From Nyssa sinensis (Eukaryota; Streptophyta; Magnoliopsida; Cornales; Nyssaceae), in NCBI GenBank assembly GCA_008638375.1, contig CM018035.1:20525320-20589319 (forward strand): a DNA stretch of 64,000 nucleotides, written 5' to 3'. The position numbers were made by a program, and so were the translations under genes. Positions 11,880-23,918 of the stretch are shown piece after piece. Every line of letters starts with the position of its first letter. Within the stretch, counting starts at the first letter, position 1. The notes under the pieces were generated by a model. The model was not told where the DNA came from and made no database searches. It saw only the letters and a list, made by a program, of their open reading frames with translations.

Positions 11880-13596
11880 ATTCTTCGGCAGGAGTTCCCA
11901 TCAAGATCTGCGGTACTTGCCAGATCGATCTTGGGGAGATCCACTGAAAGTTCAGCCCCTCTGACACCCGCGTCATTGTCATCAGAGATTGAAACCTCGT
12001 CTACACCCGAGATGTCGAGGTCAAGATAGAGTTTTTGGATTTTCTTCTTCTACATCATGTACCTATGATTCGCGAACTCTCCCCCTATCCTTTGAATCTC
12101 TTCTCGATGGCCCTCGCTGTCTTCTTTTTAGCTACTTCTACACTGTCGATAAGTCTTTTTGTGGCAGCCGCATTAGAGTCTACCTTCTCTTTCTTCAAGC
12201 TAGAGTATTCCTCTCAGACTCCAAAATGAAGAAAGCATTAGTAGATTCCTTTAACTTCTCTTCAGAGGAAGAGGCGACGGATCTAGCAGTTCCCAATTGG
12301 AGATTCACCTCATCTAACCCATCCTAAAGCTTCTCAACCTGCTCAAACTCTTTCGGGCAATCCATGATGGCTGTCATTGCATGGGCTGCCTATAGAAATA
12401 GAAACCAATAAGTTAGTATGAAGGTCTGAAGGGTAAAAAAAAAAATTACAAGGCGATTAGATCAAGATGACCTACCCTCATATGGGACACTAGAAAGTCC
12501 CTAGCAATCCTCTTGGGCTTAAACCCATTAAACTAACCAGCAGCAGAACTCTAGGAGTCCTGATAGGCATTCTTTATGGCTGTTTCCCCCGTCTCTATCT
12601 TGGCCACCCCAAGAGGGACGGTGCCGAGCTTCCTTTTACCTTGGGGGATAAGACGTGTAGCCAGGACGACTAGAAAGGAAGCTCTCGATACGTAGGGGGC
12701 AGCACCAGTTCTTTAAAGATAGTATGCTCAGGCGAACTAGTTTCCCCAATCTCGGTTTGTTTCCTCTTTTGGGAAAGGGCCTAGTCAACGGGTGCGGACG
12801 TCTCCCTAGACTTTTTTTGTCCGGGTTTCTATCTTGAAATCACAGACTTCTTAAGAACCTCATACTTGTCCTTGGCGAGGTCAGCCTCCATAAAGTTTTG
12901 AAACGTAAAGATCTTGTCGTGAGGGACGTTCTGAAGGGTGTAAGAGTTTTCTGTACTTCTCTTGCTTTATGGAAGTAAAGACAGACCTTTTCCAGGCCTT
13001 CTTGTCTGCACAAAAAATCCAGAGCATGGTCACACAAACAAAAGATAAAAAATTGTCACATTGGCAAGATATATAAAGGTCAATGGGCTCACCCTTAAAA
13101 CTGATATACCGAGAAAGGAAGCTGCTCCTGTTCTTGTAGTCCTCAAATTTCTAACCACCTTTGACAAAGAAGTACCACTTCTTCAATAGTTTATTAGAAA
13201 TGGGTATAGAAGGAAGGGGCTTGAATCTTTTGTCAAAAGACATGTAGTACATGCCTTCTGACTTCTGGTATTTCAAATCCATGTTATTCCTAATAAGGCT
13301 CAGATCTACCTTGACTTCATTTTAGTGTCCTAAGACTAAAAAGGCCATTAGTTGCCTCCAACTGTTGATATTCAGTTCTGTAGGGCAAATCTTAAACCAA
13401 CAAAAGAACTCGCTCACTAAAGGGTAGAGTAGGAAATGTGCTCTAACCTCGAACCACTCGAGGTAGGCACAGATCTCCCCTTTGTCAATATTTGACAACC
13501 AATCTATGGTCCTAGGATCCTACACGACACATTTTCAGGGAAGTTATAATTAACGATGAGGGCATCTAACATGGTATGAGTCATGGAACTCTCACA

Positions 13597-13636
<40 letters not shown>

Positions 13637-13828
13637 GAGGTTTACCTGATGTGACGACCTTTCTATTTATGGGCTCAAGATGTGCTTTAAGTAAAAGGAC
13701 CCCAAAGCTATTATCAGAGGCATTTTCAGCGTCATCACCTACGATGAGGTCCGGTGCCTCCTAATTTTTGACCTCCATGGGCTCTCTCACTTCGTCTCTA
13801 GGCTCGATCAAGTGTCAGGAGCAGTCAT
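11880..13828 (-). pseudogene. Tat-1 antisense gene, decayed copy
   Basis: This is the copy of the opposite-strand gene better seen in Tat-2 and Tat-3. The start codon is at 13826-13828 (MTAPD). The core domain lies at about 13090-13500 and keeps EICAYLEWFEV, FFCWFKICP, NSWRQL and KKWYFF. The donor GTGAGCCCA after the core (near 13087) and the acceptor TGCAG at about 13003-13007 match those of the sister copies. Stops and shifts interrupt the rest. A 36-base TC run at 13597-13632 sits inside the first exon. Confidence 0.7.
13597..13632. repeat. (TC)18 microsatellite
   Basis: A perfect CT run inside the first exon of the decayed antisense gene of Tat-1; it is absent from the sister copies. Confidence 0.9.
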
Positions 13829-14047
13829 CTCTCTAAGTTTTAAATAAAAAAGGAAGGAAAATAAATTGAATATAGAAAAAGAATTTGAAGAAGGGTTTTT
13901 CAAAACTTTCAAACCTGACCGAAAACTAGGAAAGAAGTGGTCGAAGATAAGCTTCAAGTGCACCAAAAATCGCATTGAAGATTCCTTTTCTCTCAAAGAT
14001 ATGCTTGAAACTTTGAGATTGTGAAAGTCTCCCATTAGGAGATCATT

Positions 14048-14060
14048 CCCCTATTTATAG
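14048..14060 (-). promoter_or_regulatory. TATA-like box of the Tat-1 antisense gene
   Basis: The minus strand reads CTATAAATAGGGG, 232 bases before the ATG. Equivalent TA-rich boxes ending in AGGGG occur in the same place in Tat-2 and Tat-3. Confidence 0.5.
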
Positions 14061-14326
14061 ATCACCAAAAGGTGCATCATTAAAGGTGTCACATCCGATC
14101 GTCATCCCAAGATCAAAGCGGCGGTTGGAACGATAGTGGCCTCGGTTGTCCAACCGGTGACTGACGCAATGATGAGATATTAACTGCTCTATCAAACGAT
14201 TGTCTCATCAGAATACGTAACAACACATTTACTAACAAGACACACATGACTCTTTAGAAACCCTAACCTCAGCTCTAAATTGGTCCCACAGAACTGAGGC
14301 TCGAGGGGAAGGGGGGAGGGAGTAGC

Positions 14327-14785
14327 TGATATACCATAATTTGACTATAATACTCGGAACATGACACATGTCTACAGGAAGTTCTTCAGTATACAGATCA
14401 TAAGGGTGATTACCCGTCCGATCTATTAACATACATAATATAGAGGCAAGGCGTTCTGAGCTGGTCACCACCTTTTATGAGCTACCAACCTCAGAATAAA
14501 GAAACAAAGTTTTACATAGAAACTATTATCTATAGATATCTTCAAATCTCTACTTTCATGGCTCGCAATCCTACTCAACTTAAGAGATCTACAACTTATA
14601 AATAAGGTCATAAGGTACACTTTCAATTCATGTCCAATTCCTTTCTTGAATTATTGTCTTTATGTTTTTACTAACTTTGTCATCGGAGCGGCTACCACCA
14701 GAGTCTTCCTGGTGGTCCTTTAACCTCGAGTTCTTGACAGACAATATAAGAAAAGAAGCATTCAGACCAAAAAAGTGCAACATCA
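14327..14785 (+). repeat. Tat-1 3' LTR (459 bp)
   Basis: It starts TGATATACCATAA just after a purine-rich tract (GAGGGGAAGGGGGGAGGGAG) and ends AAAAAGTGCAACATCA, as in the sister LTRs. A TATA box (TATAAATAA) lies at 14597 and the conserved hairpin at 14682-14724. It is about 90 bases shorter than the Tat-2 and Tat-3 LTRs. Confidence 0.85.
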
Positions 14786-15369
14786 CATACTACAATCAAG
14801 AATTAAACTCACGCCATCTGAGTGCAGAATGAGCACTTGTCACACTACTCGAATAAAACCTTGATCGTTATTCAGTTTATTCTTATTTACATTCTAATGT
14901 CCATACTAAAATTTTCATGCAACATGGTTGAAAAAATTCACAATAACAACCACCTGTTATGATATTTTCTTCGAAAAGATATGTGCAATATGAGAGTTTA
15001 GGACTGCCAACTTAATGCACATATTCTTTAGGCTCCAACTGGTTTCCAGATATAGTGGAGGAAAATGAAAAAGAAAAGAAAAATGTGATTTTCGTTGTAT
15101 TTTCTCTTTACTTTAAATAAAATTTAAAACTGAGAACTTTTCAGAAAAGATGAAAAGTTAGTAATAGATAAAGACAAAGGACATGTAAAATTATAAAATT
15201 TTCTTCTACTTCTCATGTTTGCTTTTTCTCTTAATTTTTAATGGTAACTAAACCCAAAAAAATAAAAAAATAAATCTTCTTTTTTATTGAAACTGCAAAT
15301 CAAACAGTAGATTAAGAGTTTTATCATGAATTATTTGATGTCTTCCAAAACTGTGTTTATCCAAGAGAA
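14786..15369. other. AT-rich spacer, no gene seen
   Basis: Non-coding sequence between the Tat-1 LTR and the LINE tail. No target duplication for Tat-1 can be tested here because its 5' end is missing. Confidence 0.55.
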
Positions 15370-16985
15370 ATTTTTTTTTTTTGAACAGCAAAAAGGGATA
15401 AAATTTTATTAATAAGAAAATCCCTAAAACAATACAATCACAGCAGCCATAAACAGTAGCATCATGACACAAATCTCAACATATCTCCCAGGTTGGCAAG
15501 GAACCCACTTAACAAAAGAAGAAAAATAACAAAGATCACCTACTACCAACTCATACCAGAGGAAACCAAATTAAAATCTGTGCAAAAACAAATCGCCAAT
15601 CCCTCCTCTGATGTTCTTCAAACTATGCACAATATCAACTGAAGAGTAATCCTTGAAAATAGAATTTGCTTTTGCCCTTAAAGCAATCCTGGACTTGATT
15701 AGCTCAATCTTGTCAATCCAATCACAACTTTTGATTCAAAAATGCATTTTTTTCTCAATTTCCATAGAGACCATAAAATAAAGAAAGGCAGTGAATTCCA
15801 TAGTATCTTATCAGCAGGGACAGAGCCAATGAAGGCAGGGATCAATTGCCCCCTCAACTTTTTTTATTTAAAATTTTTTTGTATTTGTTTAATAAATTTC
15901 AAACGTATTTCTTTAATTTTTATTTTGTCCCCCTAGATCAAACTTTTTCACAATTACTTTTCTTAAAGTTTCAGTATTACTATTTTTTGTTCATTATTTC
16001 AACAAGAGTTGTTGTGTGCAATTGAAGAGGATCCCACTTTTGTAACTATTCGATTAAACATATAAAAACTTAAAAGGCTAATACATCATTCATCTTATTT
16101 CAATGAGAAAAAAAACTTTTTGTGTCACAATTCTCATTCATTGTTGAGAGTTTAACCACAATTATAAAAGCTTCCTTGAACACATACACCAAGTCTAATG
16201 AGAGATTAATTGATAAATGATAGTTTGATTGTATATATTGACAAAGACATTTTTAATATCATTCAAAGACAATTGTAAATGTGTTATACACGATACTTCT
16301 AACACACAGAAAAAATGTGAGTGGTTTTTTTTTTTTTCTGAGATTTTATTGGAGGGAGGATGCAGTATATAAATTTTTTTTTCAGGGGATTTTTTTTGTA
16401 TAACTTATAATTTTTTGTGAGTCTTTTTTTCGTTGGTCACTTGTCTAATTTCTAATATTCTATATATCAATAAATATAGTCATTTAACAAAAATATCATC
16501 AATCAATATTAAAATTTTAAAATTATAATCAAATATAAAAAGTAAAGTTTGCCTCCCTAAAATAAATTTTTAACTCCGTCCCGGCTTATCAGGCTAGTGA
16601 AAAGAACTCCCTGCCACGACTCCAAAAGACTTTCAGCAGAAGCCGGCATGGATCATTGCATTCCCACCATTCAAGACAGCAGCCCAAACTTGCCATGATT
16701 TATGACAAAATAGAAGAAGATGATTAGAAGTTTCAGGGTCAGTGCCACAAAAACAACAGGTAGATTGGACATTCTCACTAAGAACTCCATCCAGGGTGGT
16801 TCATGACTGGGCTAATAAAAAGAGTCTCAAGCAGGGAAACGCGGGATGGACCCCTCAGATTCCCACAAGCCAGACAGTCACCATTTCCGCCCCAGAAACA
16901 AAATGGATATCTCCTGCCCCTCACATTACCTACGCCAGTCTAAGTCCAATTTCACAATTCAAACCATAAAATACTTGCATTGCTT
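15370..16985 (-). mobile_element. L1-type LINE 3' end, interrupted by a hAT element
   Basis: Read on the minus strand, 16600-16970 encodes the C-terminal zinc-binding part typical of plant LINE reverse transcriptases (the zf-RVT type), with CCFCGTDPETSNHL followed by FCHKSWQVWAAVL. The reading continues at 15400-15806 beyond the inserted hAT element (KLRKKMHFWIK, DWIDKIELIKSRIALRAKA). The 3' end is marked by the T run at 15371-15383, which is the poly(A) tail on the minus strand, preceded by a TTATTAATAAAATTTTATCC-type 3' UTR. Stops and frame shifts are present. The 5' border near 16985 is approximate; the endonuclease and RT core are missing. Confidence 0.8.
15815..16584. mobile_element. Non-autonomous hAT element, 770 bp, inserted in the LINE
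   Basis: The ends are CAGGGACAGAGCC on the left and, read inward from the right, CCGGGACGGAGTT, close to the CAGGGGCGGAGCC ends known for plant hAT elements. An exact 8-bp target duplication, CTTATCAG, flanks it (15807-15814 and 16585-16592). Removing it rejoins the LINE sequence cleanly. The interior is AT-rich with no transposase ORF. Confidence 0.88.
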
Positions 16986-17131
16986 CTCATTCACCCAAAC
17001 TGTTCCAAGTAATTAAAAAGGAAGTACAACTTAAAAAGGGGGTGGGGCAAAACAACTATTTATAAACTAGTAACATAAAATATAATCCTTCTATAAATGT
17101 TATATTGCTAGGCAAGAAGAGAAAATTGTGA

Positions 17132-18336
17132 TCATTGCTTGCGTTTTAGAAGGATGAATAATGCAATTCCAATGCCATCACAGGTGGAGAGAGGAGGACG
17201 TCCAGCAATTTTCTTAGCATATCGATCAAACAGTTCATCCAAAATCTCACTCCCAAAGTGTGTTTTGATAATTCCCTCCAAGCCTGCTCTGCATTCTTGC
17301 ATGGTGAGTACTGAAATATTGTTTTGGTGCATTTCCTCCACCCTCGCAATGTCAAAACACCCAGTTTTTTCTATTAGTTTCTCCAACTCCTCTGATGATG
17401 GGCTATAAATGGGCAAGTTAAACGAGTCCAGTTTATCTTTGCTCAACAATCCCTACAAAATTAAAATAAAAGCACTTGGGACTATGACCAGGAACATGGC
17501 ATGCATGACAAAATATACATATATACGCACATATGTGATGTGATTATATTTTGTGTGTGATAAAAAACTCATCAACTATTGTGAATAAAAAAGTTGAATT
17601 TTTATTTCTATAACATAACTGAAAACTAGCAAAGAAAAATGAAATTAGAATGAAGCATTGGATGTGGTTGTTTTTGCATACCTCATTTGTCATATCTACA
17701 AGGCAAGATTCCAGGGGCTGAAAATGAGGGCCAAGCGATGACTGTGCCGGAAGTTTCCCGTTCACTCGACCAGGAATTAGAAGTGCCATCAACCCTCCAG
17801 AAACAAGCTCTCGTGCTCGAGCACCTAGAAATTTTTCCATGTCCTCCGCGTACTGTGCTGAATAAGCCTCACCAACTTCCTTTGGAGCATTTGCATAAAG
17901 AATCCTCCCCTTATTGCAAGAAGGAGAGTTTAAGTCACAAACTTGTTGTGGCAGCTTAGAAAGCCATTGGAGTGCAAATGAAGAGAAGATAAAATTTATT
18001 GAGGCCTTTGGAAACAATCTGCCATAAAAGGAGCCTGGAACTGCAGCTGCAAAATATTTCCTATTTGGAGGAAGATTGATAAAGAGAGTGTTGAAATCAT
18101 TTGAAACACGGTCATTGAAGAACACTTGAAATTCGAGCTGGCCCTGGGCTTGGTATTTGTGTTCTACAGCCTCTATTATGTTGTTCATTGCAATAAAAGT
18201 GTTGGGTCCGACTGAACAACCTAAATCTGCAATGCCAAATGTGTTGGAAGTAGGAGAGCCATGCACTATGTCAAGGTTCTCGCTCACTGCCCCAATAAGG
18301 ATGGCTTTGGCACGATCAGCTGCTTCTTTCTACATC

Positions 18337-18379
<43 letters not shown>

Positions 18380-21192
18380 TTTGTTAACTATCTCTGAAAA
18401 CAAACTCCTCTCTCATCTAATTTTATTCAAATTTTAAATATTATTTAACAATAACATGTCAAATAATAAAAAGATTTAAAATTAAATCACGTGTATTTTC
18501 TAGAATCGGTTGTTTCTTTTTTCAAAACAAATCGTTAATAAACATCATTAAACAAGAAAGGTATAAAAGTTTTAATAAGATTTTTTTACAAATAATAATG
18601 GAAAATGTTCAAAAATATATTATCTTTTAAATTTTCCTTTCTTGTTATACTTCTCTCATATTTAAATTCATTAAATATTTCCTAGAAAACGTTCCACTAT
18701 ATTAAATTTTAAATAAATAATTTAAAAGGTATAAAAGTTAAATTAATATTTATTTATATTAATATATTAAATATAAAAAAAATAATGCACTATAATATTC
18801 ACCTTAGGAATTGGGCACAATTTGAATTAAGCCGTCCTGTATGAAACTTACACTGTGGCTGTATTGAAAATAAAGCCCGTCCTTAACTTATACAAGCTCC
18901 TTTAGAATAAGTTTTCAATAATAATGCTACCCTAATTACTTAATTGAGGCAAACATGGTACATCCAGAATATAACTTTCCTGATACATATAAATGAAAAA
19001 CCTAACTTTCCTTTTCTTTTCTTTTTTGGTCCAAAAAATTCTTTGACCTAATCAAAATTAATTTAGACCATTAATCTCAACTAGTACAAATTATGACAGG
19101 TTGAGGTAGAGGTGTAAGTTGCACTAACCGGTCGGCCCGGGCACGGTACATAACTGAGGTGGGTTGGGTCAAAAACGACATAACTAGTTGAGCTGGCACG
19201 ACAATCTATTGGCACGATCCGGTTTATTTTCTATTTTATTGTTATTTATTATTAATTATTATGTAAAAATATTCAAGTAAAAAATTATAACAATTTTGAA
19301 AACAAAAAGTTAAACAAAATATTATAATAATAAAGTAAGAAATAATGATACTATATAATTGGAGCAACAAAAAATAAAATATTTAATCATTTTTAAAATA
19401 AATAAACAAGTTTAATCATGATCCATATTTAATCATGATCCATATTAATCATTAAAAAAAAAAAAAAAGAACCAAAAAAAAAAACTAGCAAGCCCGTATT
19501 AGGCAGTGTCAATGGGTTGTACTAGGCCTAAGGTTTCTTCAATAGACACGACACAATTAGTGAAACGGGCCGGCATGGCACGATGACACAAATGTACCAA
19601 CAAAAACAGGTCAGGCTGGGCAAGGCCATTTGACACCTCTAGATAGGGTTGTCTCTATTTCGACAAAAATAGACAATTTTCATTTCTCTCACAAACAATA
19701 ATGATATTGTCCCACCTTATAACCCACCCTCTCACAAGGATGGAGCCTACCATCCATGGGCCCCACCAATGGGTCTCACTCCTTGTGAGAAGGTAGGATA
19801 CATGGTGAGACAATTAAAGTGTAACATTCATCTTTATTACTCTGACCAGTATGTGGGGACGACATGAATGGTAGTACAGGCCGGCACAACACGTTACGGT
19901 GGCACAAATGGACCAACTAAAACGGGTTGGGCAGGGTTGTCCCAGCCTGTTTGACACCTCTAGTTGTCCCAGCCTGTTTGACACCTCTAGTTGGAGGGGT
20001 CTCTATTTCAATAGAAATAGATAATCTTTATTTCTTTCACAAGCAACAATGATATCCTCTCACCTTGTAACCTACCTGCTCACAAATGTGAGACCCACTA
20101 TCCACAGACTCCATCAATGAGTCTCACCCCTTGTGAAAGAATGAGATACATGGTGAAAGAATTAAGGTGCAACATCTATCTTTATTGCTCTAACAAATAT
20201 GTGAGAACGACTCTCATCATATGAGAAAAGATAAATATCACACCTCTCTCATTCCCCACCTTTGTGCTTTGTCTCATGTCTCTCACAAATTAAGGTGTGG
20301 TTCACTTAGTAAGTTACATGAGTGATGAACCCACCTTTGTGAGAGTAATGAGACACGAGTAACGAGAGTCAGAATATTTATCAGGATTACTTTATAAAAG
20401 TTGTTATAATTTAATATAGAAAATCACATGCTTGTAAAAGAAATGAAGATTATGAGACACTTCAAACTCAATTAGGACGACACCTATCATAATATTTTTC
20501 TTTTTACATTTTTTTTTTATTTTGAGTATCATGGTTATTCTTTTTTCACTTGCCATAATAATAAAAACTAACATCAATAGTATCTAATATTCTTCGTTGT
20601 ACTGATTTTTAAAGAGAAAAATAGTTAGGAAAAATGCAACACTTTTTTAAGCATTTCAATTTTTTTTCTTAAATAAGCAAAATAAATTATATACACTAAC
20701 ATATGTGTGTATATATATAGATATATATTGTATCTATTAATTAACGTTTATATCTTTTAACATCACTTTTTTTTTTTTACCTTCTAATTCTACATTAAAA
20801 AAACTTTTATGTGGGTATATATACCCATATGCATGCATATATATAGACATTTATTGTGAAATAAAAATAAGAAGGGAAAAAAAAACACAAATTTTATGTA
20901 ATTCTGCTTTGGTTGCCTACATCTACGGATTAAGTGTTCATTGAATCTTTTTATTTTATTTCTCTCACAGTATAAGTTTTACAATGAGAAGAGATATAGA
21001 CAAGAAGAAGAAAATATATATACAATAGAAGTCTTATCTTCTATTTGAATGAGTAAAGTCTTATTTTTTTTGAGGAAAGTCTTCTTTTACTCACAGTGGA
21101 AAAGTCTTTTATTTAAAAGAGGAAAGTTTTCATTTCCTCAAGGAGAAAAGTCTTTCCTTCCTTGAGTAAAATTTTCCTTTCTTTGAATAATG

Positions 21193-21226
<34 letters not shown>

Positions 21227-21582
21227 ATCAATTCAATTAACATTTATATCTTTAAAAACTTCTAACATCGCTTTTTTTTTTTAAAAAAAAAAAAATTAAA
21301 CTTTAAAAAAAATTATTTTTACTCATAAATACTATATTAAGAAAAAATATTAAACGGTACCTAAAATAAAATGTTTTAAGAAGCAAAAGATGAAATTTTG
21401 TTAATAACAGCACTGGAGGTCACAAGACAAAAGACATGTATGCCAATTTTTCACTGTTTTCGCGACAGTTTATATATAATAAAAATGTATAGTAAGCAGG
21501 TGATTACCTGTGGGTTTGAATTTCGAGCATAGCTGTATCGGCCATCTCCACCAGTCATGGCAAGTGATTCTTCTCCTCCCAT
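17132..21582 (-). CDS. SABATH-family S-adenosylmethionine-dependent methyltransferase, 3 exons
   Basis: SABATH enzymes transfer a methyl group from S-adenosylmethionine to a carboxyl or nitrogen of small metabolites such as salicylate, jasmonate, gibberellin or xanthines, mostly in the cytosol. Exons (minus strand): 21582-21508 (25 codons, ATG GGA GGA; contains MTGGDGRYSYARN, the family's N-terminal motif), 18329-17682 (216 codons) and 17452-17132 (106 codons plus TGA). Both introns are GT-AG and phase 0, giving 347 residues, near the usual 350-380. Seen in exon 2: the SAM motif IADLGCSVGPNT, VFFNDRVSNDFN, VPGSFYGRLFP, SSFALQWLSKLP and YANAPKEVGEAY. The ALQW site keeps the substrate-contacting Trp but has Gln where many carboxyl methyltransferases have His, so the substrate cannot be named. 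Intron 1 (18330-21507) is 3.2 kb and full of hAT-like repeats. No stop or frame shift is seen. The gene appears intact, and expression is not testable here. Confidence 0.9.
18340..18376. repeat. (AT)n microsatellite in SABATH intron 1
   Basis: About 18 AT units starting 11 bases upstream of the exon 2 acceptor on the minus strand, where it takes the place of a normal polypyrimidine tract. Confidence 0.9.
19107..19989. mobile_element. hAT-like element with repeated right ends in SABATH intron 1
   Basis: The left end TAGAGGTGTAAGTTGC pairs with right ends whose reverse reads TAGAGGTGTCAAATGG (ending 19641) and TAGAGGTGTCAAACAGG (ending 19962 and 19989). Subterminal motifs such as CGGGCCGGCATGGCACG occur on both sides. 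The flank before the left end (GGTTGAGG, 19099-19106) is a 6-of-8 match to the flank after the last right end (GTTGGAGG, 19990-19997), so a decayed target duplication is possible. There is no transposase ORF. Confidence 0.6.
19556..20222. repeat. Diverged tandem duplication overlapping the hAT right end
   Basis: The block 19642-19865 (GTCTCTATTTCGACAAAAAT... to ...TGTGGGGACGAC) recurs at 19998-20220 (GTCTCTATTTCAATAGAAAT... to ...TGTGAGAACGAC) at moderate identity. Each block is preceded by a CGGCAC...TTTGACACCTCTA right-end motif. A further 27-base direct repeat, GTCCCAGCCTGTTTGACACC and on, is present twice at 19939-19992. Confidence 0.75.
20223..21480. other. Remainder of SABATH intron 1
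   Basis: AT-rich intron sequence with a TA run at about 21199-21223 and several poly-T tracts. No further gene or complete element seen. Confidence 0.6.
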
Positions 21583-21783
21583 CTCTCTCTTGCTCGCTCC
21601 CTCTCTCTCAAAAAGAAAAGAAAAGATAGATATCTTTCACTTAGCACAAATAAAAAAGGGCACAAATAAGAAAGGGCGAGGAACATTGCTTATCTTTCAA
21701 CGCCATTACACTAGTAAATAGCATTTATGACCAGAGAGAGAGAGAGAGAGAGGGGATGCCCCGTGCATGCACGTATCTTTGTC

Positions 21784-21790
21784 TATTTAT
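21784..21790 (-). promoter_or_regulatory. Possible TATA box of the SABATH gene
   Basis: The minus strand reads ATAAATA about 205 bases before the start codon, followed downstream by a (TC)n tract (plus-strand (AG)n at 21733-21752) of the kind common in plant core promoters. This is weak evidence from position and composition only. Confidence 0.3.
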
Positions 21791-23691
21791 CAACTTCTTT
21801 CCACTGCTTGGATGGGTTATTACCATCTTGCAATTGCAAGCTTCTCAACGTGTGTCAATCATAAAACCACACATGATATACAAAATCGGTCTTTCATCAC
21901 ATGAATCCAAACAAGCAATTAATTTTTTTTTTATTTTTATTTTGGGTGGAAATTTAATGGATACCACCAGCCCCATCGTCGTCCCAAAATTTCGAGTAAT
22001 TATTTAGTGGTCTATTAAATTATATTGTCAAAGATTATATAAATAGTAACATCGATAAATCATTCATTAATTTCCACCCATCCCAAAACCCTCCTATTTG
22101 AATTGTATTTTTGTTGATTTATTTATTCCATACATGTCTTTTATTTTCCTTAGTTTGAGCTACGGCTTCAATTGAATGGACTCATTAATAAATTACAAAA
22201 CATGCCTCCAACTCCTGCCCTCTTTTCAAACTCCATTAATAAAAAGCATAAAATGTGTTGATACATATTCAATTAAACACAATTAATTCTCATAATTGTT
22301 TGAACTTCATTGTTTGGAAAATTTTCAAACTAGATTAAGTTAATTCTATTCTTATTAAATTGTTTGGTTTTTGAAGGGAGAAAAAAACCATTTAGATTAT
22401 AGGCATCTTTTAAAAATAAATGTAAATCTTAGTACTTCTAGACTGTATTTACCAAATATTAAAATAATAATTTTTTCATAAAGTGCTTAAGTAGCACAAT
22501 GTCCAACCCGAAAGGCATCTAAGTATTTTGTTGATAAAAATATTCCTACATGTGAAAATACGGTGAAACACAATTCTTGCGCCATTCCTATGCCAGTCAT
22601 TACCACATCATCGATTTTGCTTTTCAAACTTCAAAATTAAATAACTTGTAATATATATTCATTTTTTATTAAAATTATATAATTGGACTCTAAAAATCAA
22701 GATTTATCAAACAAGATTCATAATGTATTTGACTAACTATCAAAAAATAGTCTTTTCTAAACAGAGAAATTTCATTCCACACACAATTGCCCAAAATTTC
22801 TCTGTCTAGTTTAAACAAAGAATGGAGGAATGCACACCTAAAAAAATTCCTAACAAGTTTCTCTGTTTTCAAAAATTTTCTGTTGGCCAAAAAAAACCCA
22901 AATTGCATGTACATATCATAGCAAATAGAAAGTTGGACACAGTAATCATTGTTCACTAGAGAGAGAAATTTTATAATATAGATAATGGCATCCTTAACGG
23001 TTTTGGATAATTCCCCCTCTCATGGGAATTATTCTTGCTAAAAATTACACAAATATTAATCTAATTTTCTTCTCCCAATTTTCACAAATAAAGAGAAGCT
23101 CGAACAAAAAAAAAAATTTAAAACTTGGACAATGTAATCATTATTTTTGGAAAAATAAATTTTACAATATAAATAATAGCAACTTCAGCGATTTTAGATA
23201 ATTTTCCTCGGTCATAGGAAGTATTATTTTGACATTTTGCAAGATTCTTAATCTATTCCCTAAAAATTGTGAACATTTTTTTCACCATTACTCAATATTG
23301 GGTAGAACCATGGTAGCCTCCTTTAAGTAGCAACCCATGATTATCTGTAAGAGTGCACGACTTAACCACATGACCATGTACTTTTAAGATAAATTAGTTA
23401 ACACAAGTCATGAAAAAAAAGATGAGGCATAGAATCAAGTTATAAAACAAACAAAAACATAAAGTCATTAAAAATTGCATCTAGAAATACCAAGTGGAAG
23501 AAAACAAAGCAAAGGAGAGCACAACAGTCATTGAAACTTCACAACCGGTTGCATATGAAGACCCACAGAGGAGGAATGTAATGTATATTATCCACCACAA
23601 ATATGCTAAAAAAATTCACATCGCTAATCAGAAAGAGGTTTCAATGAGACGAACATGATGAGTTTTACTAAGAAATACCACAACAATCTAT

Positions 23692-23728
<37 letters not shown>

Positions 23729-23913
23729 ATCACCACAAATAATTGACAATAATACAACGTGTCTATAAATAGACTATAAAGACATGTTACTAATTACAAG
23801 AGTACAACTGATAGAAACCCCAAGTTAGAAAACAATGTTAATCGGCTCATCTGAGAATATTCAAGCAAAACTCAATCCAATTATATACAGATGTAGCTGT
23901 AATCTCCATGGAA
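21791..23913. other. Upstream region of the SABATH gene; AT-rich, no gene
   Basis: No coding region supported. Two segments, near 22925-23065 and 23117-23265, resemble each other (GTAATCATT..., TTAGATAATTTTCCTC/TTGGATAATTCCCCCTC), a diverged tandem duplication with a unit of about 192 bases. An AT run lies at 23697-23727. The stretch 22625-22725 resembles 9610-9715. Confidence 0.55.
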
Positions 23914-23918
23914 CATAC

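Larger units (their letters stand above)
9978..14785 (+). mobile_element. Tat-1: 5'-truncated Tat-lineage Ty3/gypsy retrotransposon
   Basis: This copy begins inside pol, just after the second RNase H, and has no 5' LTR, gag, protease or RT in the window. It keeps the integrase region (to 11338), a tandem-repeat block (11378-11675), a decayed antisense gene (about 11880-13828), a polypurine tract (about 14297-14326) and the 3' LTR (14327-14785). Its left end near 9978 matches Tat-2 at 39760 and Tat-3 at 53010. Many in-frame stops show it is dead. Confidence 0.85.

Noticed and set aside
12035..12327. Plus-strand ORFs as a separate gene in Tat-1
   Set aside because: They lie opposite the decayed antisense gene and have no family motif.
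17139..18378. Plus-strand ORFs opposite the SABATH exons
   Set aside because: Shadows of the minus-strand gene; the minus frame has family motifs and correct splice sites.
19099..19649. Target duplication for the hAT-like element using the first right end
   Set aside because: GGTTGAGG before the left end does not match GATAGGGT after 19641; only the last right end at 19989 gives a partial match.
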